From NCBI GenBank assembly GCA_964503145.1, contig CAZCYV010000012.1:1-64000 (forward strand): DNA of 64,000 bases, written 5' to 3'. Of this stretch, positions 40,962 through 48,801 are shown in pieces. This stretch comes from RBG-16-57-11 sp964503145 (lineage in GTDB: Bacteria; Chloroflexota; Anaerolineae; Anaerolineales; UBA4823). The translations under genes and the position numbers were made by a program. The number at the start of each line of letters is the position of its first letter. Positions within the stretch are counted from its first letter, which is position 1. Below the pieces are notes generated by a model, which did not search any database, was not told the DNA's origin, and was given only the letters and a program-made list of their open reading frames with translations.

Positions 40962-41789
40962 TCAGTCTGGGGCGAGGCGCTCTTTGCCCTGGCCTGATGC
41001 GCCTATCAGCGCCACCACCTCTGCGGCGGCCTCTTCGAGGGACTTGGCGGTCACGTCCACCAGCGGCCAGTCCTTGCGCCGCTCGAAGAGCTGATAGGCG
41101 TAGGCCATCTCCTGGCGCACATAGTCCAGGTCGGCGTAGCCCAGGGCGCGGGTACCGATGCGCTCGGCGCGGACGCGGCGCAGTTCGCTCAGCCGCTCCG
41201 GGCGCACCACCAGCCCCACCACCCGATGCTTGGGCAATTCAAAAAGGTTCTCCGGCGGATCGACCCCCAGGGCGATGGGCACGTTGGCGACCTTCCAGCC
41301 GCGGTAGGCCAGGTAAATGCTCAGCGGCGTCTTGGAGGTGCGCGAGACGCCCACCAGCACGATCTCGGCCAGCTCCAGTTCGTGGGGGTTGCGCCCATCG
41401 TCATGGCGCACGGTGAAATCGATCGCCTCGATGCGCTGCAAGTAGGCCGAGTCGAAGGGCTGGAACAGGCCCGGCTCGGCGCGCGGCGGTGCGTCGAAAA
41501 GATCGCTCAAACGCGCCAGCAGCGGACCCATCAGGTCGATCGTAGCCACATTATGGGCGCGGCCTTCGTTGAGCATGGCGCGGCGCAGGCGGGCATAGAC
41601 GAACGTGTGGACGATGAAGCCGCCTTTCTGCGCCGCCTGCTCAACGATTTCGCTGATCTGCTCCACCGTGCGCACGTTGCCATAGCGGGTGATGGTGGTC
41701 TGGTGAGGGTCGAACTGCACCAGCGCGGCGCGCACCACCCGTTCGGCGGTGGTGCCGCTGGCATCCGAGACGACGAAGATGTGGTACAT
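40962..41789 (-). CDS. Pyruvate,phosphate dikinase regulatory protein (PPSR/DUF299)
   Basis: 275 residues. FVVSDASGTTAERVVRA at the N-terminus and the P-loop GVSRTSKTPLSIYLA are the family signatures, followed by VANVPIALGVDPP. The family is a bifunctional ADP-dependent kinase and Pi-dependent phosphorylase that switches PPDK or PEP synthase. The target gene is not in the window. It starts 3 bp after the stop of a dual-specificity phosphatase gene and is probably cotranscribed with it. Confidence 0.93.
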   Translation of the reverse strand: MYHIFVVSDASGTTAERVVRAALVQFDPHQTTITRYGNVRTVEQISEIVEQAAQKGGFIVHTFVYARLRRAMLNEGRAHNVATIDLMGPLLARLSDLFDAPPRAEPGLFQPFDSAYLQRIEAIDFTVRHDDGRNPHELELAEIVLVGVSRTSKTPLSIYLAYRGWKVANVPIALGVDPPENLFELPKHRVVGLVVRPERLSELRRVRAERIGTRALGYADLDYVRQEMAYAYQLFERRKDWPLVDVTAKSLEEAAAEVVALIGASGQGKERLAPD

Positions 41790-41792
41790 GGC

Positions 41793-42323
41793 TCAATCCA
41801 GTTCCGCCCAGCGCAAGACCAGGTCAGTCTGGGGGCGGGTTTCGGGCGAGGGCTTCCAGCCGCCGGGCGTGGCGGCGCGCCAGCGGGCGATCTGGGCGAT
41901 GGCATCCACCCCGCTCATGCCATGGCGCACCAGGTAGCAGCCCACAACCGTGCCGGTGCGGCCGACGCCGCCATAGCAGTGCAGATAGACCGTTCGCCCC
42001 TGCTCCAGGGCCTGATCGAGTTGATCCAGGATGCGGCGCATGTAACCAGGAGTGGGTGCGCCCATATCCGGGATGGGCAGGCGGCGGTGGATGACCGGCC
42101 GATTGAGCCGGGCGGCTTCTTCGCTCAGCAATGGCAGGTAAGGTTCCAGGCCCGATTCGCCAGCCTCGGTCAGGTCGAGCCAGAAATCCACACCCTGCGC
42201 CAGCAACCAGCGCAGCCTGGCGCGCCCTTCTTCCCCATCCCTGACGCAGGGATACTCGCCCGCCAGCAGCCTGCCCGGCGACACCCAGTAAGAATCGGGG
42301 ATGCTGCGCTCGTGGGCGTTCAT
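41793..42323 (-). CDS. Dual-specificity (cysteine) protein phosphatase
   Basis: 176 residues from an ATG at 42323 that overlaps the M23 gene stop (ATGA). The active site is HCYGGVGRTGT (CX5R with Cys and Arg), followed by a WPD-like acidic loop candidate in HRRLPIPDMGAP. It should remove phosphate from Tyr/Ser/Thr residues or from another phosphoester. It is coupled to the M23 lipoprotein gene upstream and to the PPSR gene downstream. Confidence 0.88.
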   Translation of the reverse strand: MNAHERSIPDSYWVSPGRLLAGEYPCVRDGEEGRARLRWLLAQGVDFWLDLTEAGESGLEPYLPLLSEEAARLNRPVIHRRLPIPDMGAPTPGYMRRILDQLDQALEQGRTVYLHCYGGVGRTGTVVGCYLVRHGMSGVDAIAQIARWRAATPGGWKPSPETRPQTDLVLRWAELD

Positions 42324-43261
42324 CGGTCGAAGTCCGGAGTGGGAGTGACCAGCCTGGGCGGCAGATAGACGCCCTCCAGGCCGTAGAGCAACAGCTTCAG
42401 CGGGTCGAAGTGCTGGTACTTGCCGCTGATGCGCCACAGGCGGTAGTTGCGCTTCTCTTCGTCGCTGGCGGTCTCGGTGAAGGCCGACATGCCATTGAAG
42501 GTCGTCCCCGGCGGGCCGATGCGGGTCTCCAGGTGCAGATGGCTGGCGTCGGTGTTGCCTGAGCGCCCGACCGCCCCGATCACCTGGCAGGCGCCCACCG
42601 CCTCGCCCAGGCGCACCCCCAGCGAGCCTTCCTGCAGGTGGGCGTAGAGCAGGTAGAGCGATTGCCCCGGGGGGAGGTTCAGGGCAGCGCGCAGCTCTTC
42701 CGGCAATTGCGTTTCGAGCGTTTCGATGATGACCACATCGCCATAGGGGAAAGTGCCTTCCAGCGCCATCGCCACCCGCCCCGCCAGCACCGCCTGAACG
42801 CCGGTGCCGGCGATCGGACCGCCGCCTTTCCAGTGATAATAGGCAAAATCCACGCCGTGGTGGCGGTCATCCGGGCGGGAGCGCGGCGGCGGATGATAGC
42901 CCTCGGAGATCAAGCGCGGCAGGTCTTCGCGCAGGATGTTGTACAACGGCGAACAGATCTGGAACTCCGGCGGCGCCTGGGTGGGCGGGTCCGCCAGGGT
43001 CGGCTCTGGCTGCGGCGCCTCGGAAACAGCTTCCGGAGTGGGCAGGGGCGTGGAGGTTTTTGTAGCAGTGGGGCGTGGGGTGGGCATGGGCGTCGGCGGG
43101 ATCAGGCGGCGCGCCAGCAACGCCGCCGGCGTGGCACTGGGTTTCGTGACCAGGCCCAGCCATTCCCCCCCACCGACCCCCAGCGGCGCGCTGCACGCCG
43201 CGAGCCAAGACAACAGCCCCAGGAACACTCCGATCCGCGCTGCACCGCACCATCTTTTCAT
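42320..43261 (-). CDS. M23 peptidase-like lipoprotein
   Basis: 313 residues. The lipobox is SWLAAC, followed by a Pro/Thr linker of about 60 residues. The C-terminal LytM fold has HHGVDFAYYHWKGG (HxxxD zinc half-site) and ASHLHLETRIG (HxH half-site), so catalysis is possible; it would cut peptidoglycan cross-bridges or act as an amidase activator. On the minus strand TATAAT ends 7 nt before the ATG, indicating a leaderless mRNA. It heads the operon with the phosphatase and PPSR genes. Confidence 0.88.
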   Translation of the reverse strand: MKRWCGAARIGVFLGLLSWLAACSAPLGVGGGEWLGLVTKPSATPAALLARRLIPPTPMPTPRPTATKTSTPLPTPEAVSEAPQPEPTLADPPTQAPPEFQICSPLYNILREDLPRLISEGYHPPPRSRPDDRHHGVDFAYYHWKGGGPIAGTGVQAVLAGRVAMALEGTFPYGDVVIIETLETQLPEELRAALNLPPGQSLYLLYAHLQEGSLGVRLGEAVGACQVIGAVGRSGNTDASHLHLETRIGPPGTTFNGMSAFTETASDEEKRNYRLWRISGKYQHFDPLKLLLYGLEGVYLPPRLVTPTPDFDR

Positions 43262-43328
43262 AGGATTGATTATACAATTCTTCGGCGGGAAATGCCGTTA
43301 AGACTTGCCCAACCCGGCGCCCCGGGGC

Positions 43329-43934
43329 TCACTCCGGCGCCAGCCCCAGCTCCGCCAGGCGCGCTTCCAGCCCGGCCTTCACCCCCGGCCACTCCGCCCG
43401 CAGGATGCTGTAGATCACCGAGGAGCGCACGTAGCCATCCGGCAGAATGACGTGGTCGCGCAGCACCCCCTCCCGCACCGCTCCCAGGCGCTCGATGGCG
43501 CGCTGCGAGCGCAGGTTGCGCAGGTCGGTCTTGATCTGCACCCGGATGCAACCCCAGACTTCGAAGGCATGGCGCAGCAGCAGGTATTTGGCCTCGGCGT
43601 TCACCCCGCTGCCCTGATATTCGACCCCGTACCAGGTGCCGCCGATCTCCAGATTGCGGTGTTCGGGGTGCATCTCCATGTAGCGGGTAGCGCCGATGGG
43701 TTGGCCGGTGGGCTGGTGGAAGACGGTGAAAGGCAGGTCGGTGCCGCGCGCCTGGCGACGCAGAAGCTCGCGCACCCAAGCGCGCAGATCGTCTTCGCTG
43801 CGCATCTGTCCATAGACCATATACTGCCAGATGCGCGGGTCCAGGCCGACGCGCGCCAGCGCCGGCACGTGCGCCTCGCTCATCGGCTCCAGGCGGACAA
43901 GCTTGCCGGTCAGAGTGAGGGGACGAACATCCAT
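43329..43934 (-). CDS. GNAT acetyltransferase (RimJ/RimL type)
   Basis: 201 residues from the ATG at 43934; a TTG two codons upstream is possible. LTGKLVRLEPMSEAHVPAL opens the domain, GQPIGATRYMEM and EIGGTWYGVEYQGSGVN carry the acetyl-CoA-binding region, and NLRSQRAIERLGAVREG is typical of RimJ/RimL-like N-acetyltransferases. The substrate is unknown. It lies between the M23 gene and the divergent topoisomerase gene. Confidence 0.88.
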   Translation of the reverse strand: MDVRPLTLTGKLVRLEPMSEAHVPALARVGLDPRIWQYMVYGQMRSEDDLRAWVRELLRRQARGTDLPFTVFHQPTGQPIGATRYMEMHPEHRNLEIGGTWYGVEYQGSGVNAEAKYLLLRHAFEVWGCIRVQIKTDLRNLRSQRAIERLGAVREGVLRDHVILPDGYVRSSVIYSILRAEWPGVKAGLEARLAELGLAPE

Positions 43935-43980
43935 AGGCAAGAGTGGATGATACTGGAAACCCCGTCCGAATGCAAGGTGT

Positions 43981-43986
43981 TATAAT
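43981..43986 (+). promoter_or_regulatory. TATAAT box of the topoisomerase gene
   Basis: TATAAT lies 64 nt before the ATG at 44050, giving a leader of about 57 nt with a GGAGG ribosome site 7 nt before the start. No consensus -35. Confidence 0.55.
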
Positions 43987-44049
43987 TCGACCGCACAAAC
44001 ATTCTAAGATTGTCGCATCGCCCTGATCCCCCACCAGCGGAGGCGCTTT

Positions 44050-47000
44050 ATGGAAATCGGCCTGGTCCAAAAAATCGATATCGACCGCGAGATGCAGCAG
44101 GCGTACCTGGATTACGCCATGAGCGTGATCGTGGCGCGCGCCCTGCCCGACGCTCGCGACGGGCTAAAGCCGGTGCATCGGCGCATCCTGTACGCCATGT
44201 ATGATATGGGCATGCGCCCCGACTCGGCCTACAAGAAATCCGCTCGCATCGTCGGCGAGGTGCTGGGCAAGTACCACCCGCACGGGGATATGGCGGTGTA
44301 CGAGGCGATGGCGCGCATGGCGCAGGACTTCTCGATGCGCTATGTGCTGGTGGATGGGCAGGGCAACTTCGGCAGCGTGGACGGCGACCCGCCGGCGGCG
44401 ATGCGCTACACCGAGGCGCGCCTGGCCGCGGCGGCGATGGACATGCTCGCCGATATCGGCAAGAACACGGTGGATTTCACCCCCAATTTCGACGGCACGC
44501 TCAGCGAGCCGGCCGTGCTGCCCGCCGCCTTGCCCAACCTGCTGGTCAACGGGGCGACCGGCATCGCCGTGGGCATGGCTACCAGCATCCCGCCGCACAA
44601 CCTGGGCGAGATCGTGGACGCCATGCAGCACCTGCTCGAGCGCTGGGAGGAGCTGGACGAGGTGGGCATCGAAGAATTGATGCGCTTCGTCCAGGGGCCA
44701 GATTTCCCCACCGGCGGGGTGATCGTGCACAGCCCCGGCGAGGAGGGCCTGGTGAGCGCCTACAGCACCGGCCGCGGTCGAGTCAACATCCAGGCGCGAG
44801 CGCACCTGGAGGAGATGGAGCGCGGGCGCAGCCGCATCATCGTCACCGAGCTGCCCTACATGACCAACAAGGCCTCACTGATCGAGCGCATCGCCGAGCT
44901 GGTGCGCGAAGAGAAGCTGGAGGGCATCAGCGACCTGCGCGACGAATCCGATCGTCAGGGGATGCGCATCGTGATCGAGCTGACCAAGACCGCCGAGCCG
45001 GAGGCGGTGTTGCGCAACCTGTTCAAGCACACCCCGATGCAGACCACCTTCAGCATCAACATGTTGGCGCTGGTGGATGGCGAGCCGCGCCTGCTGGGCC
45101 TGAAGCAGGCAATGCGCGTCTATCTGGAGCACCGCCTGGAGATCGTCCGCCGCCGCAGTCAGCACGACCTGGAGAAGGCCCGCCAGCGGGCGCACATCCT
45201 GGAGGGGCTGCGCGTGGCGCTGAAGAATCTGGACGAAGTGATCGAGATGATCCGCAAAGCGCCGGACGTGGAGACCGCCCGCGCCCGGTTGATCAAGCGC
45301 TTCAAGCTGACCGAAGTCCAGGCGCAGGCGATCCTGGAGATGCAACTGCGCCGCCTGGCGGCGCTGGAGCGCAAGAAGATCGAGGACGAGTACAAGGAAC
45401 TGCTGGCGCTGATCAAAGAGCTGGAGGCGTTGCTGCGCTCGCCCAAGAAGATGCGCCAGGTGGTGGGCGAGGAGCTGCAGAGGGTGCGCCAGGCCTACGG
45501 CGACCGCCGCCGCACCCACATCGTGGAATTGAAGGAAGGCCAGACCCGCGCCACGCTGCTCACCGCCGGGGAGCTGGTGCCGGAGGTGGACGCCTGGGTG
45601 GTGGTCACCGCCGAGGGGCTGATCTCGCGCAGCCACGAGGGCGAAGCGCCGCGGCTGAGCGGGCGGGAGGCCCCGGCCTGGCTGCTGAAGGCCAACACGC
45701 GCAACACGCTGTACCTGGTGGGTGAGGGCGGCGAGGCGGCGGCGGTGCCGGTGCACGCCATCCCTGAGGCGGACAACCCGCTGGAGGGCGCGCCGCTGGC
45801 CAGGGTTTCGCCGTTGCGCGAGGGCAGCCGCCTGGCGGCGCTGTTCAGCGTGCCGCCCAGGGCCGGGCGCACAGAAAACGCCGGCAAAGCCGGGGACGGC
45901 GACGCCGGCTATGTGATCACCGTCACCGCCCAGGGGATGCTGAAGAAGTCCCCGCTGAGCGAACTGCCCGGCCCTTCGGCCCACGCCTTCACCCTGGCCA
46001 GGGTCAACCCGGGCGACCGGCTGGGCTGGGCGCTGCTCAGCCGCGGCGGGAACGAGTTGCTGCTGGTCACGGCGCAGGGTATGGCGATCCGCTTCGCCGA
46101 AGACGAGGTGCGCCCGATGGGGCTGGCCGCTGCCGGGGTGATGGGGATCAAGCTGGGGGTGGGCGACTATGTGGCCGGGGCCGTCCTGCTGCCCCAGCCG
46201 GGGGAGGTCTTCCTGGTCACCGACACGGGGAGGGCGAAGCGCGTGCCGTTGGATCACTTCCCGCTACAGGGGCGCTACGGGTTGGGCGTGCAGGCCTGGA
46301 AGCTGGCGCCCAAAGAGCAGATCGTCGGGCTGGCGGTGGGGCGGGGGACGGCGCGGGCGACGCTACACAGCAACCGCCTGCTCCCCAAGGCGATCCGCCT
46401 GGACGAGGCCCCGCTGCAGACGCGGGCGACGCGCGGCGCGGCGATCATCGAGCTGAAGCCGGGCGACCTGATCACGCGGTTGACCCTGGCCGACGAAGGC
46501 GCGGCGACCGAGAAGGCGGCGCCGGGGACGAAGCGCGGCAGGGGCAAAGCTGCCGCCGGTTCGGCCGTCGAGATGACTGCCAAGGCTGCGCCCAAGACCA
46601 AGGCCGCCCCCAAGGCAAGCGCTGCCGCCGGTTCGACCGCCACGAAGGCCGCGCCCAAGACCAAGGCCGCCCCCAAGGCAAGCGCTGCCGCCGGTTCGAC
46701 CGCCACGAAGGCCGCGCCCAAGACCAAGGCCACCCCCAAGGCGACCGCTGCCGCCGGTTCGACCGCCAAGACTGCCACCAAGGCCGCGCCCAAGACCAAG
46801 GCCGCCCCCAAGGCGACCACCGCCGCCGGTTCGACCGCCACGAAGGCCACCCCCAAAGCGACTGCTGCATCAACGGCGAAGGCGGCGGCAAAACCGAAGA
46901 CCACCAAGGCTACGACCAGCAAACCCGCTGCGACGACGACCACCACAGCAAAGAAGACGACAGCGACGAAGACGGGCGCTGCCAAAAAGCCCGCCGCAAC

Positions 47001-47100
47001 GCCCAAGACGACCACAGGCGGCAAGGCCACGCCGACCGCCAAGGCAAAGCCCGCGCCGAAGACCGCCCTGCAAGAGCCGCTGCCTGGACTGGACGAGTAA
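44050..47100 (+). CDS. gyrA: Type IIA topoisomerase subunit A (GyrA/ParC) with a histone-H1-like tail
   Basis: 1016 residues. YLDYAMSVIVARALPDARDG starts the breakage-reunion domain; the active-site Tyr is 120 (AAMRYTE). The six-bladed C-terminal domain runs from about 505 to 815. I cannot find an intact GyrA-box (QRRGGxG); that blade has SHEGEAPRLSGRE instead, so a ParC-like enzyme is possible. Residues 817-1016 are a Lys/Ala/Pro/Thr tail like histone H1, with a tandem 21-residue repeat. The Ser83 quinolone position (after HPHGD) is Met81. The enzyme controls DNA supercoiling or decatenation. Confidence 0.92.
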   Translation: MEIGLVQKIDIDREMQQAYLDYAMSVIVARALPDARDGLKPVHRRILYAMYDMGMRPDSAYKKSARIVGEVLGKYHPHGDMAVYEAMARMAQDFSMRYVLVDGQGNFGSVDGDPPAAMRYTEARLAAAAMDMLADIGKNTVDFTPNFDGTLSEPAVLPAALPNLLVNGATGIAVGMATSIPPHNLGEIVDAMQHLLERWEELDEVGIEELMRFVQGPDFPTGGVIVHSPGEEGLVSAYSTGRGRVNIQARAHLEEMERGRSRIIVTELPYMTNKASLIERIAELVREEKLEGISDLRDESDRQGMRIVIELTKTAEPEAVLRNLFKHTPMQTTFSINMLALVDGEPRLLGLKQAMRVYLEHRLEIVRRRSQHDLEKARQRAHILEGLRVALKNLDEVIEMIRKAPDVETARARLIKRFKLTEVQAQAILEMQLRRLAALERKKIEDEYKELLALIKELEALLRSPKKMRQVVGEELQRVRQAYGDRRRTHIVELKEGQTRATLLTAGELVPEVDAWVVVTAEGLISRSHEGEAPRLSGREAPAWLLKANTRNTLYLVGEGGEAAAVPVHAIPEADNPLEGAPLARVSPLREGSRLAALFSVPPRAGRTENAGKAGDGDAGYVITVTAQGMLKKSPLSELPGPSAHAFTLARVNPGDRLGWALLSRGGNELLLVTAQGMAIRFAEDEVRPMGLAAAGVMGIKLGVGDYVAGAVLLPQPGEVFLVTDTGRAKRVPLDHFPLQGRYGLGVQAWKLAPKEQIVGLAVGRGTARATLHSNRLLPKAIRLDEAPLQTRATRGAAIIELKPGDLITRLTLADEGAATEKAAPGTKRGRGKAAAGSAVEMTAKAAPKTKAAPKASAAAGSTATKAAPKTKAAPKASAAAGSTATKAAPKTKATPKATAAAGSTAKTATKAAPKTKAAPKATTAAGSTATKATPKATAASTAKAAAKPKTTKATTSKPAATTTTTAKKTTATKTGAAKKPAATPKTTTGGKATPTAKAKPAPKTALQEPLPGLDE
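46582..46842 (+). repeat. 63-bp tandem repeat in the topoisomerase tail
   Basis: Units at 46582-46644, 46645-46707, 46708-46770 and 46780-46842, with a 9-bp insert before the last. Each codes for 21 residues beginning KAAPKTK and ending AAGSTA plus one or two residues. Copies 1 and 2 are nearly identical in DNA, which suggests recent expansion. Confidence 0.9.
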
Positions 47101-47255
47101 GCCGACCCGCCAAGACCGCCATATCCCTGGAGCAGGAGCTTTTCGAGCAGGCCGACCAGCTAGCGCGCGAAATGAACATCTCGCGCAGCCGCCTGTTTGC
47201 GCTGGCGCTGCAAGAGTTCGTCGCTCGCCGGCGCAACCGATGGCTAGTGGACTGA
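47097..47255 (+). pseudogene. Remnant of a ribbon-helix-helix antitoxin gene
   Basis: The frame directly after the topoisomerase reads SRPAKTAISLEQELFEQADQ, then LAREMNISRSRLFALALQEF and VARRRN, ending at TGA 47253-47255. This is a clear RHH (CopG/MazE-like) DNA-binding pattern. No usable start codon precedes it; the codon where a start would be is GTA, overlapping the topoisomerase TAA stop. An internal ATG at 47172 would give only the second half. No toxin gene follows. Either the gene is dead or it has an unusual start. Confidence 0.65.
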
Positions 47256-47348
47256 CCTCGATCCTGTGAATAAAGACGGTGAGGTGTAGCATATCTTGGC
47301 CAAAGCCTTGATCACTTCAATAAACCGTAGCTACGTCCCCAAAACCCA

Positions 47349-47385
47349 CCTCCGCCCAACGGCCAAAAAAGCCATTGGGCGGAGG
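47349..47385 (-). terminator. Terminator after the muconolactone-isomerase-like gene
   Basis: CCTCCGCCCAACGGC (47349-47363) and GCCATTGGGCGGAGG (47371-47385) pair with one mismatch. Read on the minus strand the loop carries six T and GGGTTTTGGGG follows. It ends the leftward gene at 47432. The rest of 47256-47431 holds nothing else. Confidence 0.7.
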
Positions 47386-47431
47386 CGCATCTCATTTCCC
47401 TGGATCAGGGAAAGCAGGAAGCAAATTCTCC

Positions 47432-47746
47432 TCAATCGGCGATGCGCTGTTTCACATCTGCGGCGAAGTCCTCGTAGCGGCGCAGGGGCGTCACGCTGAC
47501 CTGAACGTGCTGGCCGTGCTCCTTCATGATCGGCAGGTCCATCAGGATCTGGTCCAGCGTGTCGGGGGAGGCCACATCCACCACGGCGACCACGCGGCGG
47601 CTGCCGACGCACTTCCACAGGTCAACCACAACGCCGGCCTGCTTCGCCCCCAGGGCTGCATCCGCCTCCTTCGCCCAGATGACGAACAAGTCTTTTTGGG
47701 TCATGGTGGCGGGATATTCGACGCGAAAATCGAGCAGGTAAAGCAT
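47432..47746 (-). CDS. Muconolactone delta-isomerase-like protein
   Basis: 104 residues from the ATG at 47746 with GGAG 11 nt upstream. MLYLLDFRVEYPATM, KQAGVVVDLWKCVGSRRVV and VSVTPLRRYEDF match the small ferredoxin-like fold of the MIase family. No other aromatic-degradation gene is present except the VOC protein further right, so the natural substrate may be different. The gap 47747-47941 upstream contains no gene. Confidence 0.8.
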   Translation of the reverse strand: MLYLLDFRVEYPATMTQKDLFVIWAKEADAALGAKQAGVVVDLWKCVGSRRVVAVVDVASPDTLDQILMDLPIMKEHGQHVQVSVTPLRRYEDFAADVKQRIAD

Positions 47747-47941
47747 GGCTGTTTTCTCCTTTTCCACAAACCAAATGCCCTCGAGGCGCTGCAGCGGCAG
47801 CGAAGAATCGAACGACCATCCTGAAAGTATCGGCGATAGGCACCTCCTATGAGCTGAGAATTGGGAAATACGAACACCCCTCGACCGCCTGCGCGGCGGC
47901 TGCAGCCATGCAGCCAGGCCAGGGCCAGGGGGCAACGCGGC

Positions 47942-48610
47942 TCACCAGTGAGCCACCCGACACTTCAGCTCGTCCGAGACCGCCTGCGCCAGGATGGCAT
48001 CCACCGGGATCGAGCGGGCGAGCGGCTTGCCCGCTTTGGGGCTGGCAGCCAGGGCCTTCGCCGCCTGGGCAATCCAGCCGGCGGCGAGCGCAGGGGAGAC
48101 TTTGGCGACGTTGATCACCAGGTCGAAGGCCAGCATCGCCTCCCACGGCACCCCGTAGAACCCCTCGACGAACGCTGCCCGCACCCGGTCGCGCTCTTTG
48201 ACCAGCGCCTGCGCCTGCTGCAGGGAGAGCTGCCCCTGGGCCATCACCCGCTCCAGGCGCGCCTGGAAAGGCGCCTGCAGGCGCACGTGCAGCACATCGG
48301 CGTAACCGGAGAGCACCACGAAGCCGCTGCGCCCCAGAATCACTACGTTGCCGTGGCGCGCCACCGCCTGGATCACCCGGTTGAGCATCTCCACCATCTG
48401 ATCGCGGCGCTTCTCGCGATAGGCGTTGAACTTTTCCCAAAACCCGGGGAGCGAGTCGTACTCGCGGTCGAACTCCACCAGCCCATACTGGCTGAGCAGG
48501 TTGGCGATGAACTCCTTGTCCACGAAATGATAGCCCAGGCTCTGGGCGACGCTGCGGGCCAGGGTCCCCCCGCCGCTGCCGTACTCTCTGGAAATGGTGA
48601 TCACGGCCAT
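47942..48610 (-). CDS. Cytidylate kinase-like family protein
   Basis: 222 residues from the ATG at 48610 with AAAGGAG upstream. The P-loop is ISREYGSGGGTLAR, followed by YHFVDKEFI, VVILGRSGFVVL and LHVRLQAPFQARLERV. The family resembles cytidylate kinase but lacks much of its CMP-binding insert, and its substrate is not established. A TATAAT on the minus strand at 48698-48703 may be its -10. It precedes the isomerase-like gene on the same strand. Confidence 0.85.
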   Translation of the reverse strand: MAVITISREYGSGGGTLARSVAQSLGYHFVDKEFIANLLSQYGLVEFDREYDSLPGFWEKFNAYREKRRDQMVEMLNRVIQAVARHGNVVILGRSGFVVLSGYADVLHVRLQAPFQARLERVMAQGQLSLQQAQALVKERDRVRAAFVEGFYGVPWEAMLAFDLVINVAKVSPALAAGWIAQAAKALAASPKAGKPLARSIPVDAILAQAVSDELKCRVAHW

Positions 48611-48757
48611 CGCTTCCACTCCTTTAGCGCTAAAACAGTTCCCCAGGGTGATTGCAGCAGGACGATATGAGGCCGGGCAAGCTGTGGTCTGACTAAAATT
48701 ATAGCATGATTGGGCGCCGCTTGGCTCACTCTCTCCAGCCGGGCGGCCAGGTGGTGC

Positions 48758-48763
48758 TATAAT
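48758..48763 (+). promoter_or_regulatory. TATAAT box of the VOC gene
   Basis: TATAAT 38 nt before the ATG at 48802, with a GAAGG ribosome site in the short leader. The divergent minus-strand TATAAT is at 48698-48703. Confidence 0.5.
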
Positions 48764-48801
48764 TGATCTGACAATATTCATCCGAGAAGGCAGATAAAGC
48801 C

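Noticed and set aside
46582..46842. A CRISPR-like array from the regular repeats
   Set aside because: The repeats are contiguous, in frame with the topoisomerase gene, with no unique spacers. No other CRISPR-like array was seen.
47256..47300. A toxin gene partner (MazF-like) after the RHH frame
   Set aside because: Only a few codons are open and none resembles a toxin; the region runs into a terminator hairpin.
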